Of a stretch of 64,000 nt of DNA, positions 56,726-64,000 are shown piece by piece; position 1 is the stretch's first letter; each line of letters begins with the position of its first letter. The DNA comes from Paraglaciecola arctica BSs20135 (GTDB lineage: Bacteria; Pseudomonadota; Gammaproteobacteria; Enterobacterales; Alteromonadaceae). The stretch covers positions 22,751 to 86,750 of the forward strand of contig NZ_BAEO01000067.1 in NCBI RefSeq assembly GCF_000314995.1, read 5' to 3'. Under the pieces are notes generated by a model. That model did no database searches, was not told the DNA's origin, and saw only the letters and a program-made list of their open reading frames with translations. A program made the translations under genes and the position numbers.

Positions 56726-58291
56726 ATGTTAGAACTCCCCCCTTTGATAAGCTTATTATCAAAAAGTGTCTTAATCTATCCGCAAAATATTGCTGTTTTC
56801 GATCAGAAATATGGCTCCCTTAGCTATAGACAACTTAATGAGCTATCAGAGCAGCTTGCAAATAAATTAAGGGAACATGGAGTCAAATCTGGCAGCCATG
56901 TCGGACTTTGGATGTCAAAATCTTCCGCCACAGTAGTTGCATTATTTAGTATTTTAAAATGCGGTGCTGCTTATATCCCTACGGATGCTTCGGGACCAGC
57001 AGATCGAAATTCCTTTATTTTTAGAGACTGTTGCGTAGATGCAATTTTAATTGAACGAGAATTATTAAGCCGTTTAGAACAAGGTTTTGCTGCCAGCGAA
57101 TACAAAATTGAGGAAACTATAGCGCCCTTGGCCACTCTTGGCCTAGATATAGTGATAGTTACTTTTAATAACAAAAAGCTAGCAACAGACAATGTCGTTG
57201 AGCCTCTTAGTGAAGATCTACTCGCTTACATACTCTATACATCGGGCTCTACTGGGAAACCCAAAGGGGTACCCCACTCTCATAAATCGGCAATGAGTTT
57301 CCTCGATTGGTGTAGTACGGAATTTTCACCTACCCCAACAGATCGTTTTTCTTCCCATGCCCCTTTTCATTTTGATTTATCAATATTAGACATCTATTTG
57401 CCATTAAAGCATGGTGCCTGCATCTATATCATCACTGAAAGTCTGGGTAAACAGCCAGCGCTGTTGGCTGAATTCATTGCAACTTCAAAGTTAACATTTT
57501 GGTATTCCACTCCTTCTATCTTACACATGCTAACTGAATTTGGGCAACTTGATAAACAGGATTATTCAGCGCTGAAAATGGTGTTTTTTGCGGGCGAAGT
57601 CTTCCCCATCAAACAGTTGCAACAATTGTCTAATTTTTGGAAAGGGCCTGCTTATTACAATCTATATGGTCCCACAGAAACTAATGTCTGCACTTATTAT
57701 AAAGTCACACCAGAGGATATTAACGAACGTCAACAGCCCGTACCTATAGGTAAGATCTGCTCCGGTGATGAAGCCTTGGTCGTGGATAGCAAGAATCAAA
57801 TCGTCGCTAATGGCGAACAAGGAGAGTTGTTGATCGCCGGCGGTTCTGTCATGAAGGCCTATTGGAACTCACCACATAAAAGCCAACAAGCGTTTTATAC
57901 TGACGTCTCCGGACAGCAATGGTACAAAACCGGCGATATTGTAACTACAGATGATAAGGGTGACTTCGTTTACTTGGGTAGAAGAGACAGGATGATTAAA
58001 AAACGCGGCTTCCGTGTGGAGTTGGGAGAAATAGAAAGTGTACTTTACCGCCACGAGGATGTGTCTGAAGCGGCTGTCATTGCCTTTCAAGATGATGGCG
58101 GTGAATTACTTATATACGCATTGTTGAGTCCCAAGAATGTAGAAAATAAATTATCAGTTATTAAAATGAAGCAATTTTGTAGCCAACATCTGCCTTATTA
58201 CATGGTGCCAGACCGCTTTAAAATGTTAGATAAACTTCCCAAAACATCCACCGACAAAATCGACTATCAAACTTTAAAGGAATTAATATAA
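56726..58291 (+). CDS. Stand-alone amino-acid adenylation enzyme (prolyl-carrier ligase-like)
   Basis: A 521-residue adenylation enzyme of the NRPS A-domain family. The core motifs are YTSGSTGKPKG (A3), HAPFHFDLSILD (A4), NLYGPTETNVC (A5), WYKTGD (A7), RDRMIKKRGFRVELGEIE (A8) and the catalytic Lys in TSTDKIDY (A10). The FSSHAPFHFDLSILDIYLPL segment strongly resembles PltF/PigI/CloN4-type L-prolyl-AMP ligases and exosortase-associated ligases. It should load an amino acid on the carrier protein encoded at 62340-62591. Its stop overlaps the dehydrogenase start (TAATG), so the two act together. Confidence 0.87.
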   Translation: MLELPPLISLLSKSVLIYPQNIAVFDQKYGSLSYRQLNELSEQLANKLREHGVKSGSHVGLWMSKSSATVVALFSILKCGAAYIPTDASGPADRNSFIFRDCCVDAILIERELLSRLEQGFAASEYKIEETIAPLATLGLDIVIVTFNNKKLATDNVVEPLSEDLLAYILYTSGSTGKPKGVPHSHKSAMSFLDWCSTEFSPTPTDRFSSHAPFHFDLSILDIYLPLKHGACIYIITESLGKQPALLAEFIATSKLTFWYSTPSILHMLTEFGQLDKQDYSALKMVFFAGEVFPIKQLQQLSNFWKGPAYYNLYGPTETNVCTYYKVTPEDINERQQPVPIGKICSGDEALVVDSKNQIVANGEQGELLIAGGSVMKAYWNSPHKSQQAFYTDVSGQQWYKTGDIVTTDDKGDFVYLGRRDRMIKKRGFRVELGEIESVLYRHEDVSEAAVIAFQDDGGELLIYALLSPKNVENKLSVIKMKQFCSQHLPYYMVPDRFKMLDKLPKTSTDKIDYQTLKELI

Positions 58292-59439
58292 TGGACTTTT
58301 CCGTTTCCAGCGAACAACGCGAGATAATAGAAGCCATTAAACGCTTCGCAACAAGAGAATTAAATCAAGACGTCATCAGCAGAGACAAAGATCAAATATT
58401 TGATCGAAAGCTTTGGGATAAATGTGGCGAAATGGGCTTAACCGGGCTGGCGATTGACAGCGAATATGGTGGCATGGGCTACGACGCAGTAACCACGTCT
58501 ATGGCATTGGAAGCTTTTGGTTATGGCTGTCACGACAATGGCTTGGTTTTTTCTGTTTGTGCCCATTTACTTGCTTGTACTGTGCCTATTAACAAACACG
58601 GCAGCCAGAAACAAAAAAATGAAATCCTCCCAGATCTTTGTTCCGGTAAGTATATAGCGGTAAATGCTATGACCGAGCCAGACACAGGGTCCAATCCTTT
58701 CGCTATGAAATCAACAGCTAAGGCAGTTGAGGGTGGTTATCTGCTCAATGGCACCAAAATATTTTCCACTAATGGCCCAATAGCTGATATTGCCCTAGTT
58801 TATGCAATGACTGACAAAGACAAAGGATTCCATGGTGGCATTTCCGCCTTTCTAGTGAAAAGTGACACTCCAGGTTTTGAAGTAGGCCAGAAATTTGAAA
58901 AAATGGGTTTACGCACGTCCCCTATCGGCGAACTAGTTTTCAATGATGTTTTTGTACCTGCTGACGCTATGTTGGGAGCCGTGGGTGGAGGCGCCCGTAT
59001 ATTCAGCGAGTCAATGGACTGGGAGCGAGCTTGTTTGGTATCAGCTCACGTTGGCACCATGCAACGATTATTAGAGGGTGCTATAAGTTATGCACGAACC
59101 CGAGTGCAAGGTGGACAAGCAATAGGTAAAAACCAAGCAGTCTCTCATCGTTTAGCATCCATGCGTACACGCATAGAAGCATCCCGTTTAATGGCATTGT
59201 CTGCGGCGTGGGCGCTTGAGAATTCGCGCATGGCGTCAATCAATGCGTCTATGACTAAACTTTTTATTAGTGAAGCATACCAGCAAACCGCTATGGATAA
59301 TTTGCAAATTTATGGGGGTAATGGATTTATGGTTGAATGCGAACATGAAAGGTATGTTCGTGATTCAACAGGTTGTACTATTTATTCAGGCACTTCTGAT
59401 ATACAGCGCAATATTATTGCTGGTTGGTTAGGTTTATAG
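58291..59439 (+). CDS. Acyl-CoA-dehydrogenase-family flavoenzyme (PltE-like candidate)
   Basis: A 382-residue flavoprotein of the acyl-CoA dehydrogenase fold. It has MTEPDTGSNPFAM, KIFSTNGPIAD, the Arg/Gln-containing IYGGNGFMVE and YSGTSDIQRNIIAGWLGL. PltE/RedW-type members oxidise prolyl-carrier to pyrrolyl-carrier, and translation coupling to the adenylation enzyme supports that role here. A general acyl-CoA role cannot be excluded from sequence alone. Confidence 0.88.
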   Translation: MDFSVSSEQREIIEAIKRFATRELNQDVISRDKDQIFDRKLWDKCGEMGLTGLAIDSEYGGMGYDAVTTSMALEAFGYGCHDNGLVFSVCAHLLACTVPINKHGSQKQKNEILPDLCSGKYIAVNAMTEPDTGSNPFAMKSTAKAVEGGYLLNGTKIFSTNGPIADIALVYAMTDKDKGFHGGISAFLVKSDTPGFEVGQKFEKMGLRTSPIGELVFNDVFVPADAMLGAVGGGARIFSESMDWERACLVSAHVGTMQRLLEGAISYARTRVQGGQAIGKNQAVSHRLASMRTRIEASRLMALSAAWALENSRMASINASMTKLFISEAYQQTAMDNLQIYGGNGFMVECEHERYVRDSTGCTIYSGTSDIQRNIIAGWLGL

Positions 59440-59795
59440 TTGAGCAAGGCGCGTTTTGGCTAAAATAATACTTTACCTAGTTGAGTCTTAAAATTTTATT
59501 TTTAGACTCAAAACGATAATCTATTTGCCAGCAATTCTCTGACTATTTCAAATTACCTAAGGTTAACAATAAAGCAGGTTTTACAATCCTGAAAAATCAT
59601 TGAAAATGACAATTCCTATGCAAATACATTCCTGGTGAATATGGCGTTCATCTCCTTCCTGACGCCCCGATTAGTTAGCTTAACTGAACAACAATTTTAA
59701 CTGCAATGGCTAAAAATAAGGCTCATCCTAAATGTGTAGCTTCCATTTTCTGTGTTTAGCGTGAGTCATCTGCTAGCGACCCATCAGAAGTTTGA
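59440..59795. other. Intergenic gap between convergent genes
   Basis: A 356-base gap between the dehydrogenase and the oppositely oriented MBOAT-SGNH gene. I see no gene, repeat or convincing terminator. Confidence 0.4.
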
Positions 59796-62300
59796 CTAGT
59801 CTGATATTTTCATACCCAAATATCGCTCAGGAGAACCTGTAATTTCTTTAAACAAACCATCCATCAACAGCCTATGCCCTAATTTATTAGGGTGCTTGTC
59901 CCACTCAGCCAAGGCAATATCATTTACGGTGTAGCCCTGATAAACATTGTGTAAATTAAGAATTTCAAAACCAGCTTGTCGAGCCAGCTCAGTGCTTTGT
60001 TCAGCTGTGGTCTCCCAGTCTCCTCCTTCCACACCAGGAACTAAAAACCACACTAACTTACAGCGCATATTTTTGGCTTTTATTGCCAATTCATTATAAA
60101 GCCAGGCAAGTAATTCTTCTCGATAAGGCATAAGCGCTTTCTCCATAACAGTGGCATCCATGTCTGCAGTGATATTGGCTTTGCTTACTATGTCCCGTAA
60201 ACCCGGATACGGAATATCAACAGCATTTTTAACAGACTCTTGCAAAAACGAAGCTGCACGCATCATTTCCCGTCCAGAGGCCGCATAATAAATCATATTG
60301 GGATGGAATTTTTGTGCTTTTTCCAATACTGGTAACTGCTGTAAGGGTTTGTAACCTGGCGCACTTAAATTAAGAATTTCAATTGTATTTTTCGACCCTT
60401 TGGATAGTAGTTGATTTAATTCAGATTCCAGCATTCCTTCAAATGTCTCATCATCTTCAACCCCCCAACCAGTTTCGATAGAGGCCCCTAACAATATAAT
60501 CCTCAGCGTATTGGGTTTGGCCGTCAGTGGATATTCCTGGTCACGCATGCCCCACTGATTAGTGGTCATTAGCCCATATTGAGTAGAAGAGCTAGTGGAC
60601 TTAAGCAGTTCATACTGCATAAAATCACCAGTGTAATATTTCAGATCTGCCCCGGGATTTTGCAACCATTCTGCGGGCTTTTTCATATACACTTCCCAAA
60701 GCTGGGAATTAAAACGATTCACCCTAACCAACTCCTCGTAGTAACCTTTTTCCAGCGCTTGGGTATCTAACTTACTCAGTTTACCTGCTCTCATGGTCGC
60801 AATAGTATTAGCGATATCAGGACCAAATTTTGTATATACTTCACCAATACTCATTACAGACATTAAGACAAGCAAACACACAGTAGTATAAGGACGTCTA
60901 TCCGTCGCCCCCTTATAATTCCCTCCGGCGATACGTTTTCTTGTCCATATTTGTAATAGATAACCACAGATTAAATATCCAGCAAAAATAGCGAGCGCGA
61001 AAAAAATTTCGGAATAAGTTAATTGCCCTAATACTTTAAACATGGATAACCAACCAAGCCAGGATTCTGCGCTCCATAACGACCACAAAGTACAAATACA
61101 AGTAAAGGTGAGCAATACCTTAGTACTGTATATTACTGAACTTTTTACTGACCATACTTTTGCTGCTAGGTTTTGTCCCTTGCCTTTTTTCAGCTCCCAC
61201 AGTGAGTTAATAATAACCAAACAGCCCAATATTCCCCAAAACACCGCATCCTGCCAGATTATGGGAAATTGTCCGCGCAACCAGAACCATTGATAGGAGT
61301 GAAAAGCTAAAGTTAGAAAAAATACAATAATGGTCGATATTACAATGGCCTTAGTCATACCCAATGACTTAAGGCGGAAAAATATCGGATAGTAAAAGAC
61401 CTTCATCATAAAGTCTTTCCAGTAAATATTTATGCGCCGCCAGAAATCTGTAAAACTTGCTGATAAATAATATAAATGATGAGTTTCCTGAAGATTAAAA
61501 CCAAACAAATGCAAACATCCAACTATGATGTGGAAAAGACCGGAAACTCTTAGGTAGAGCAAAAAATTACTCGAGAGGTATTGCATTAAATCGCTGGGAG
61601 AAGCCACATCTGAGGGTGATATCGCCATGTAATAATACACGATCCGATAAATCAATAAGTGAATAATCCCCCTAGTGATCCAGTCGACGCCCACCTGATA
61701 AATTTTGTGCCGCTCGCCATTGTAGTGAGAACGTGTGAAGTTAGTAAAGTCCACTACAGGGAATAGAGGAAAAACCACATTGGGCAACATGAAAAAATAA
61801 GCCACAGATTGACCAAAAGTCGGTATTTTTTTGGCATGCTTAAGATCATACATAAAAGTGATTAATCGAAACATCAGCATTGAACCCAAAATAGGCCAAA
61901 TTGCTTCAGGTCCATAAAAAGGCATAATATCGGCTCTGAATACGGCTAAAACACCTGAACCGGCAAGGATTAAGCCCACTTTATAACTAAATTTTAGACC
62001 TGACCGACAAATCAATAAAATAACGGCAACAATGGAAAATATCCATAACGAGGACTCCCAGCCCATGATCACAGCCGTACCTGCCATCGACAATAAACCA
62101 AAACTGAACATTCGATGTTGAATGGGTATGAAGTAATGGACCATAAAGCCCACACTTATAAAAATCATAATGGTAAAAAATGCATTATTTTCGATGGCGT
62201 ATCGATGAACAATAAAAACAATAAATGCTAGTTGTACTACCAAAAAAATATATTTAAGCCATTTTATTGGTTGTAATGCAATGGAAGTAGCCTTTTCCAT
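59796..62300 (-). CDS. MBOAT-family membrane O-acyltransferase fused to an SGNH-like domain
   Basis: An 834-residue protein. The first about 500 residues form many membrane segments of the MBOAT/DltB type, including SFTDFWRRINIYWKDFM and the putative catalytic His in LTLAFHSYQWFW (about residue 333). The C-terminal 270 residues look like an SGNH hydrolase: ILLGASIETGWGVED (nucleophile Ser, about 603), YYAASGREMM and KHPNKLGHRLL (catalytic His). This pairing is expected for transfer of an acyl group across the membrane and attachment to a sugar or lipid. It follows the carrier protein gene by 39 bases, so that protein is the natural acyl donor. Confidence 0.87.
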   Translation of the reverse strand: MEKATSIALQPIKWLKYIFLVVQLAFIVFIVHRYAIENNAFFTIMIFISVGFMVHYFIPIQHRMFSFGLLSMAGTAVIMGWESSLWIFSIVAVILLICRSGLKFSYKVGLILAGSGVLAVFRADIMPFYGPEAIWPILGSMLMFRLITFMYDLKHAKKIPTFGQSVAYFFMLPNVVFPLFPVVDFTNFTRSHYNGERHKIYQVGVDWITRGIIHLLIYRIVYYYMAISPSDVASPSDLMQYLSSNFLLYLRVSGLFHIIVGCLHLFGFNLQETHHLYYLSASFTDFWRRINIYWKDFMMKVFYYPIFFRLKSLGMTKAIVISTIIVFFLTLAFHSYQWFWLRGQFPIIWQDAVFWGILGCLVIINSLWELKKGKGQNLAAKVWSVKSSVIYSTKVLLTFTCICTLWSLWSAESWLGWLSMFKVLGQLTYSEIFFALAIFAGYLICGYLLQIWTRKRIAGGNYKGATDRRPYTTVCLLVLMSVMSIGEVYTKFGPDIANTIATMRAGKLSKLDTQALEKGYYEELVRVNRFNSQLWEVYMKKPAEWLQNPGADLKYYTGDFMQYELLKSTSSSTQYGLMTTNQWGMRDQEYPLTAKPNTLRIILLGASIETGWGVEDDETFEGMLESELNQLLSKGSKNTIEILNLSAPGYKPLQQLPVLEKAQKFHPNMIYYAASGREMMRAASFLQESVKNAVDIPYPGLRDIVSKANITADMDATVMEKALMPYREELLAWLYNELAIKAKNMRCKLVWFLVPGVEGGDWETTAEQSTELARQAGFEILNLHNVYQGYTVNDIALAEWDKHPNKLGHRLLMDGLFKEITGSPERYLGMKISD

Positions 62301-62339
62301 AGTTTTTCCTTAAATCTATTGAGTTAAATGCAATTATAC

Positions 62340-62591
62340 TTATGCAGAAAGTTTGGATTCAACGAGGGTAACTATGTTAGCTATAGAGCCGATGTACTCT
62401 TCCTGAGTTTCGTGAGGTGCAATTTTCACATTGTATTTTTCTTCCAAAAACACAACTAATTTTAAGGTTGCCAAAGAATCAAGAATGCCACTAGAAATAA
62501 GCGGTGTATCATCCTCCAAGTTAGAGGCATCTTCGCCTGGTAAAAATTCTGACAATATATATGCTTTTAATTCACTAGTAATATTTTCCAT
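62340..62591 (-). CDS. Acyl/peptidyl carrier protein
   Basis: An 83-residue carrier protein. The phosphopantetheine attachment Ser lies in GILDSLATLKLVVFLEE (about residue 38), and the acidic helix II is typical. It is upstream of the MBOAT-SGNH gene in one leftward unit and faces the adenylation and dehydrogenase genes. It is the logical shuttle between them and the acyltransferase. Confidence 0.92.
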   Translation of the reverse strand: MENITSELKAYILSEFLPGEDASNLEDDTPLISSGILDSLATLKLVVFLEEKYNVKIAPHETQEEYIGSIANIVTLVESKLSA

Positions 62592-63210
62592 TTGAGCTTA
62601 TTCCATAATATTTAAGGTTAGGAAAAAACAACATCCATTTAACATAAAATTAACATGCCAATAGTAATGATATTTTTTTCAAGGTGCAATAAGATTCTCA
62701 ATGGCCATTTTATCGTGGATAACGGCGATAAAACCGGCATTGTAAACGGACGACAGCTGTTAAAAATGACAAAGCAGTAGTCAAAGGAATACGACTCATC
62801 CGCCCTAGTGAATGTAAGTGGCTGTTGTATGCTACTGGCTAGACAATCACACCAATGAAGTTACAACTGAATAAGCAATATTTACGGTGAAAAAACAAGC
62901 CATTTAATGCTGAAAATCAGCACTAAGGGATAGGTAATACGTTGACATACCGGGAGCGACCATATATGTCTTTGTAATTTTGTTAGTCAGGGCTTTAAAT
63001 TTATTAAAAGCAAGAAATGCAACTTGCTACTATAGTTATTAACCGCGGGAAATTCTGTGGCTGACCCACTTAAAAAATAGACATCGCCAAAGCCAAAGCA
63101 ATTACCAAAAATATAATGATGACTGATGCGATAATTCAATGAAGTTTGTGTAATATATTGATTTAGTTATTTTTACAGCGAGTATCTCTGTAATTTCTAT
63201 CATTGTTAAT
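62592..63210. other. Non-coding region with possible decayed coding fragments
   Basis: A 619-base gap. Short stretches read as protein-like (for example HFIVDNGDKTGIVNGRQLL from about 62706, and KGIRLIRPSECKWLLYATG from about 62777) but end at stops and match no family I recognise. They may be relics or chance. Confidence 0.35.
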
Positions 63211-63981
63211 TTACGCGTAAGTCATGTAGAAAAAATATACTGTAATAACAGAACTCATAAATATCACAAAAAATCTGATGTATAGCTGATTTAATCTCAT
63301 TGAGATATGAGCAGAATAATACCCTCCTAATAACGTTCCAACTAGAACAACGCTGCCCTCTACCCAAGCAATTGAATCGTTTAAAACAAATAAAAATATT
63401 GCAGCAATAGATACTGAAGAAGAAACCACTAACTTTAACCCATTCATTACATTGATATTTTTATGACCCGATAAAGCCAAATAACTCAATACGACAATAC
63501 CTAATCCAGCATTAAAAAAACCGCCATAAACGCAAATACTCAATAATGACAAAGATAGAAAAATTGATTTGAACTGTAGTGTATATTTATTTTTTTCTGA
63601 GTAAGACTGCAATAAAATATTGGCTCTAGCTCCAAATATAAATAACAATGTTGCAAATAAAAGCAACCAAGGAATAGCATTTTCAAATGATGATTCTGAA
63701 GTCTGTAACAGCAAAAAAGCCCCCAGTGATCCACCTATTAAGCTAGATAAACCAATTAAAAGCATTTCTCTTTTATGTTTTTTTAATTGATGTCTAAATG
63801 CATAAACCCCACTAATATATCCTGCAGATGAAGAGAAGGTATTTGTTGCATTTGCAATAAGAGGTGGCACACCAACAAAAACGAGAGCGGGAAATGTAAT
63901 AAAACTTCCCCCTCCAGCAATGGAGTTTAAAACTCCACCAATCAGTCCAGCCATAAATAAAAAAATAACATCAATCAACAA
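63211..63981 (-). CDS. TSUP-family (TauE/SafE) membrane permease
   Basis: A 256-residue permease with about eight membrane segments. GLIGGVLNSIAGGGSFITFP is the family's first-repeat signature, and GGFFNAGLGIVVLSYLAL the second. TSUP proteins move sulfur compounds or small organic acids; the substrate is unknown. The start is a TTG, with an in-frame stop a few codons upstream that excludes a longer protein. Confidence 0.85.
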   Translation of the reverse strand: MLIDVIFLFMAGLIGGVLNSIAGGGSFITFPALVFVGVPPLIANATNTFSSSAGYISGVYAFRHQLKKHKREMLLIGLSSLIGGSLGAFLLLQTSESSFENAIPWLLLFATLLFIFGARANILLQSYSEKNKYTLQFKSIFLSLSLLSICVYGGFFNAGLGIVVLSYLALSGHKNINVMNGLKLVVSSSVSIAAIFLFVLNDSIAWVEGSVVLVGTLLGGYYSAHISMRLNQLYIRFFVIFMSSVITVYFFYMTYA

Positions 63982-64000
63982 AATAACACTCTATGTTCAT

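Noticed and set aside
1..64000. CRISPR arrays, tRNA or rRNA genes, intact transposons
   Set aside because: No regularly spaced repeats, tRNA-like CCA-ended cloverleaves, rRNA cores or transposase genes were recognised by eye; a tRNA or covariance-model scan would be decisive.

Overview
The window looks like a chromosome segment of a marine gammaproteobacterium of the order Alteromonadales, most likely an Alteromonadaceae member near Paraglaciecola/Glaciecola. The reasons are the AT-rich composition, a pectin-utilisation locus of marine alteromonad type (TonB-dependent receptor, GH28, CE8, GH43, GH105, CE12, DUF4861, TRAP transporter, Uxa/Kdu/Kdg enzymes), the many GGDEF/EAL proteins, and an FNR/EtrA-type regulator. 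The genus is an inference from protein style. No rRNA, tRNA, CRISPR array or intact insertion sequence was recognised.

Layout. (1) 0-3 kb: a GH13 alpha-amylase-family lipoprotein coupled by an ATGA overlap to a lipoprotein esterase that runs off the left edge, then a small RRM RNA-binding protein. (2) 3-8 kb: a leftward three-gene unit of porin, short periplasmic binding-domain protein and membrane GGDEF-EAL protein. (3) 8-10.7 and 18.4-22.6 kb: an anaerobic/energy-stress island (lipoprotein cytochrome c, two tandem-domain universal stress proteins, D-lactate dehydrogenase, AhpD-like protein, the FNR-type regulator itself, UspA and GlgC). Six FNR-type boxes (TTGAT-N4-ATCAA, five exact) precede these units. 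(4) 10.8-18.1 kb, inserted inside that island: a Hanks-type kinase with PEGA repeats and a C-terminal FGE-sulfatase domain, a PP2C phosphatase, and divergent secreted proteins (a FlgT-N/LPP20-like protein broken by a frameshift, a CsgG/LpoB-like lipoprotein and a small secreted protein). (5) 22.8-27.7 kb: an Hpt-REC-REC-GGDEF protein, a patatin-like lipase, an EIIA-Glc-like protein lacking both active-site histidines, and a periplasmic solute-binding-like protein.

(6) 27.7-50.6 kb is the pectin locus. Secreted GH105, GH43, GH28 and CE8 enzymes form one overlapping operon. A TonB receptor, a CE12 acetylesterase and a DUF4861 lipoprotein complete the extracellular and periplasmic part. Oligomers or monomers would then enter through the TRAP transporter. 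KduI/KduD handle the unsaturated branch and UxaC, a UxuB-family reductase and UxaA the galacturonate branch; both give 2-keto-3-deoxygluconate, phosphorylated by KdgK. KDPG aldolase is not in the window. A LacI-type regulator sits in the middle, and a 16-bp palindrome centred on ACCGGT occurs in front of four units, so the locus reads as one regulon with locally encoded control. Downstream of CE8 lies a relic domain reading frame interrupted only by TGA codons.

(7) 50.9-54.9 kb: an orphan MlaC-like protein, a tightly overlapping operon (Spx/ArsC-like, DapE, VanY-type peptidase, DUF2897) and a formyltransferase-family protein. (8) 55-62.6 kb: an exosortase-system-type acyltransferase, a decayed formyltransferase fragment, an adenylation enzyme overlapping an acyl-CoA-dehydrogenase-like protein, and an opposing pair of carrier protein and MBOAT-SGNH fusion. 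The adenylation/dehydrogenase/carrier set is that used to make pyrrole-2-carboxyl carrier thioesters from proline. Next to a membrane O-acyltransferase it suggests an unusual surface or lipid acylation system, the strongest candidate here for undescribed biology. (9) The right edge carries a TSUP-family permease.
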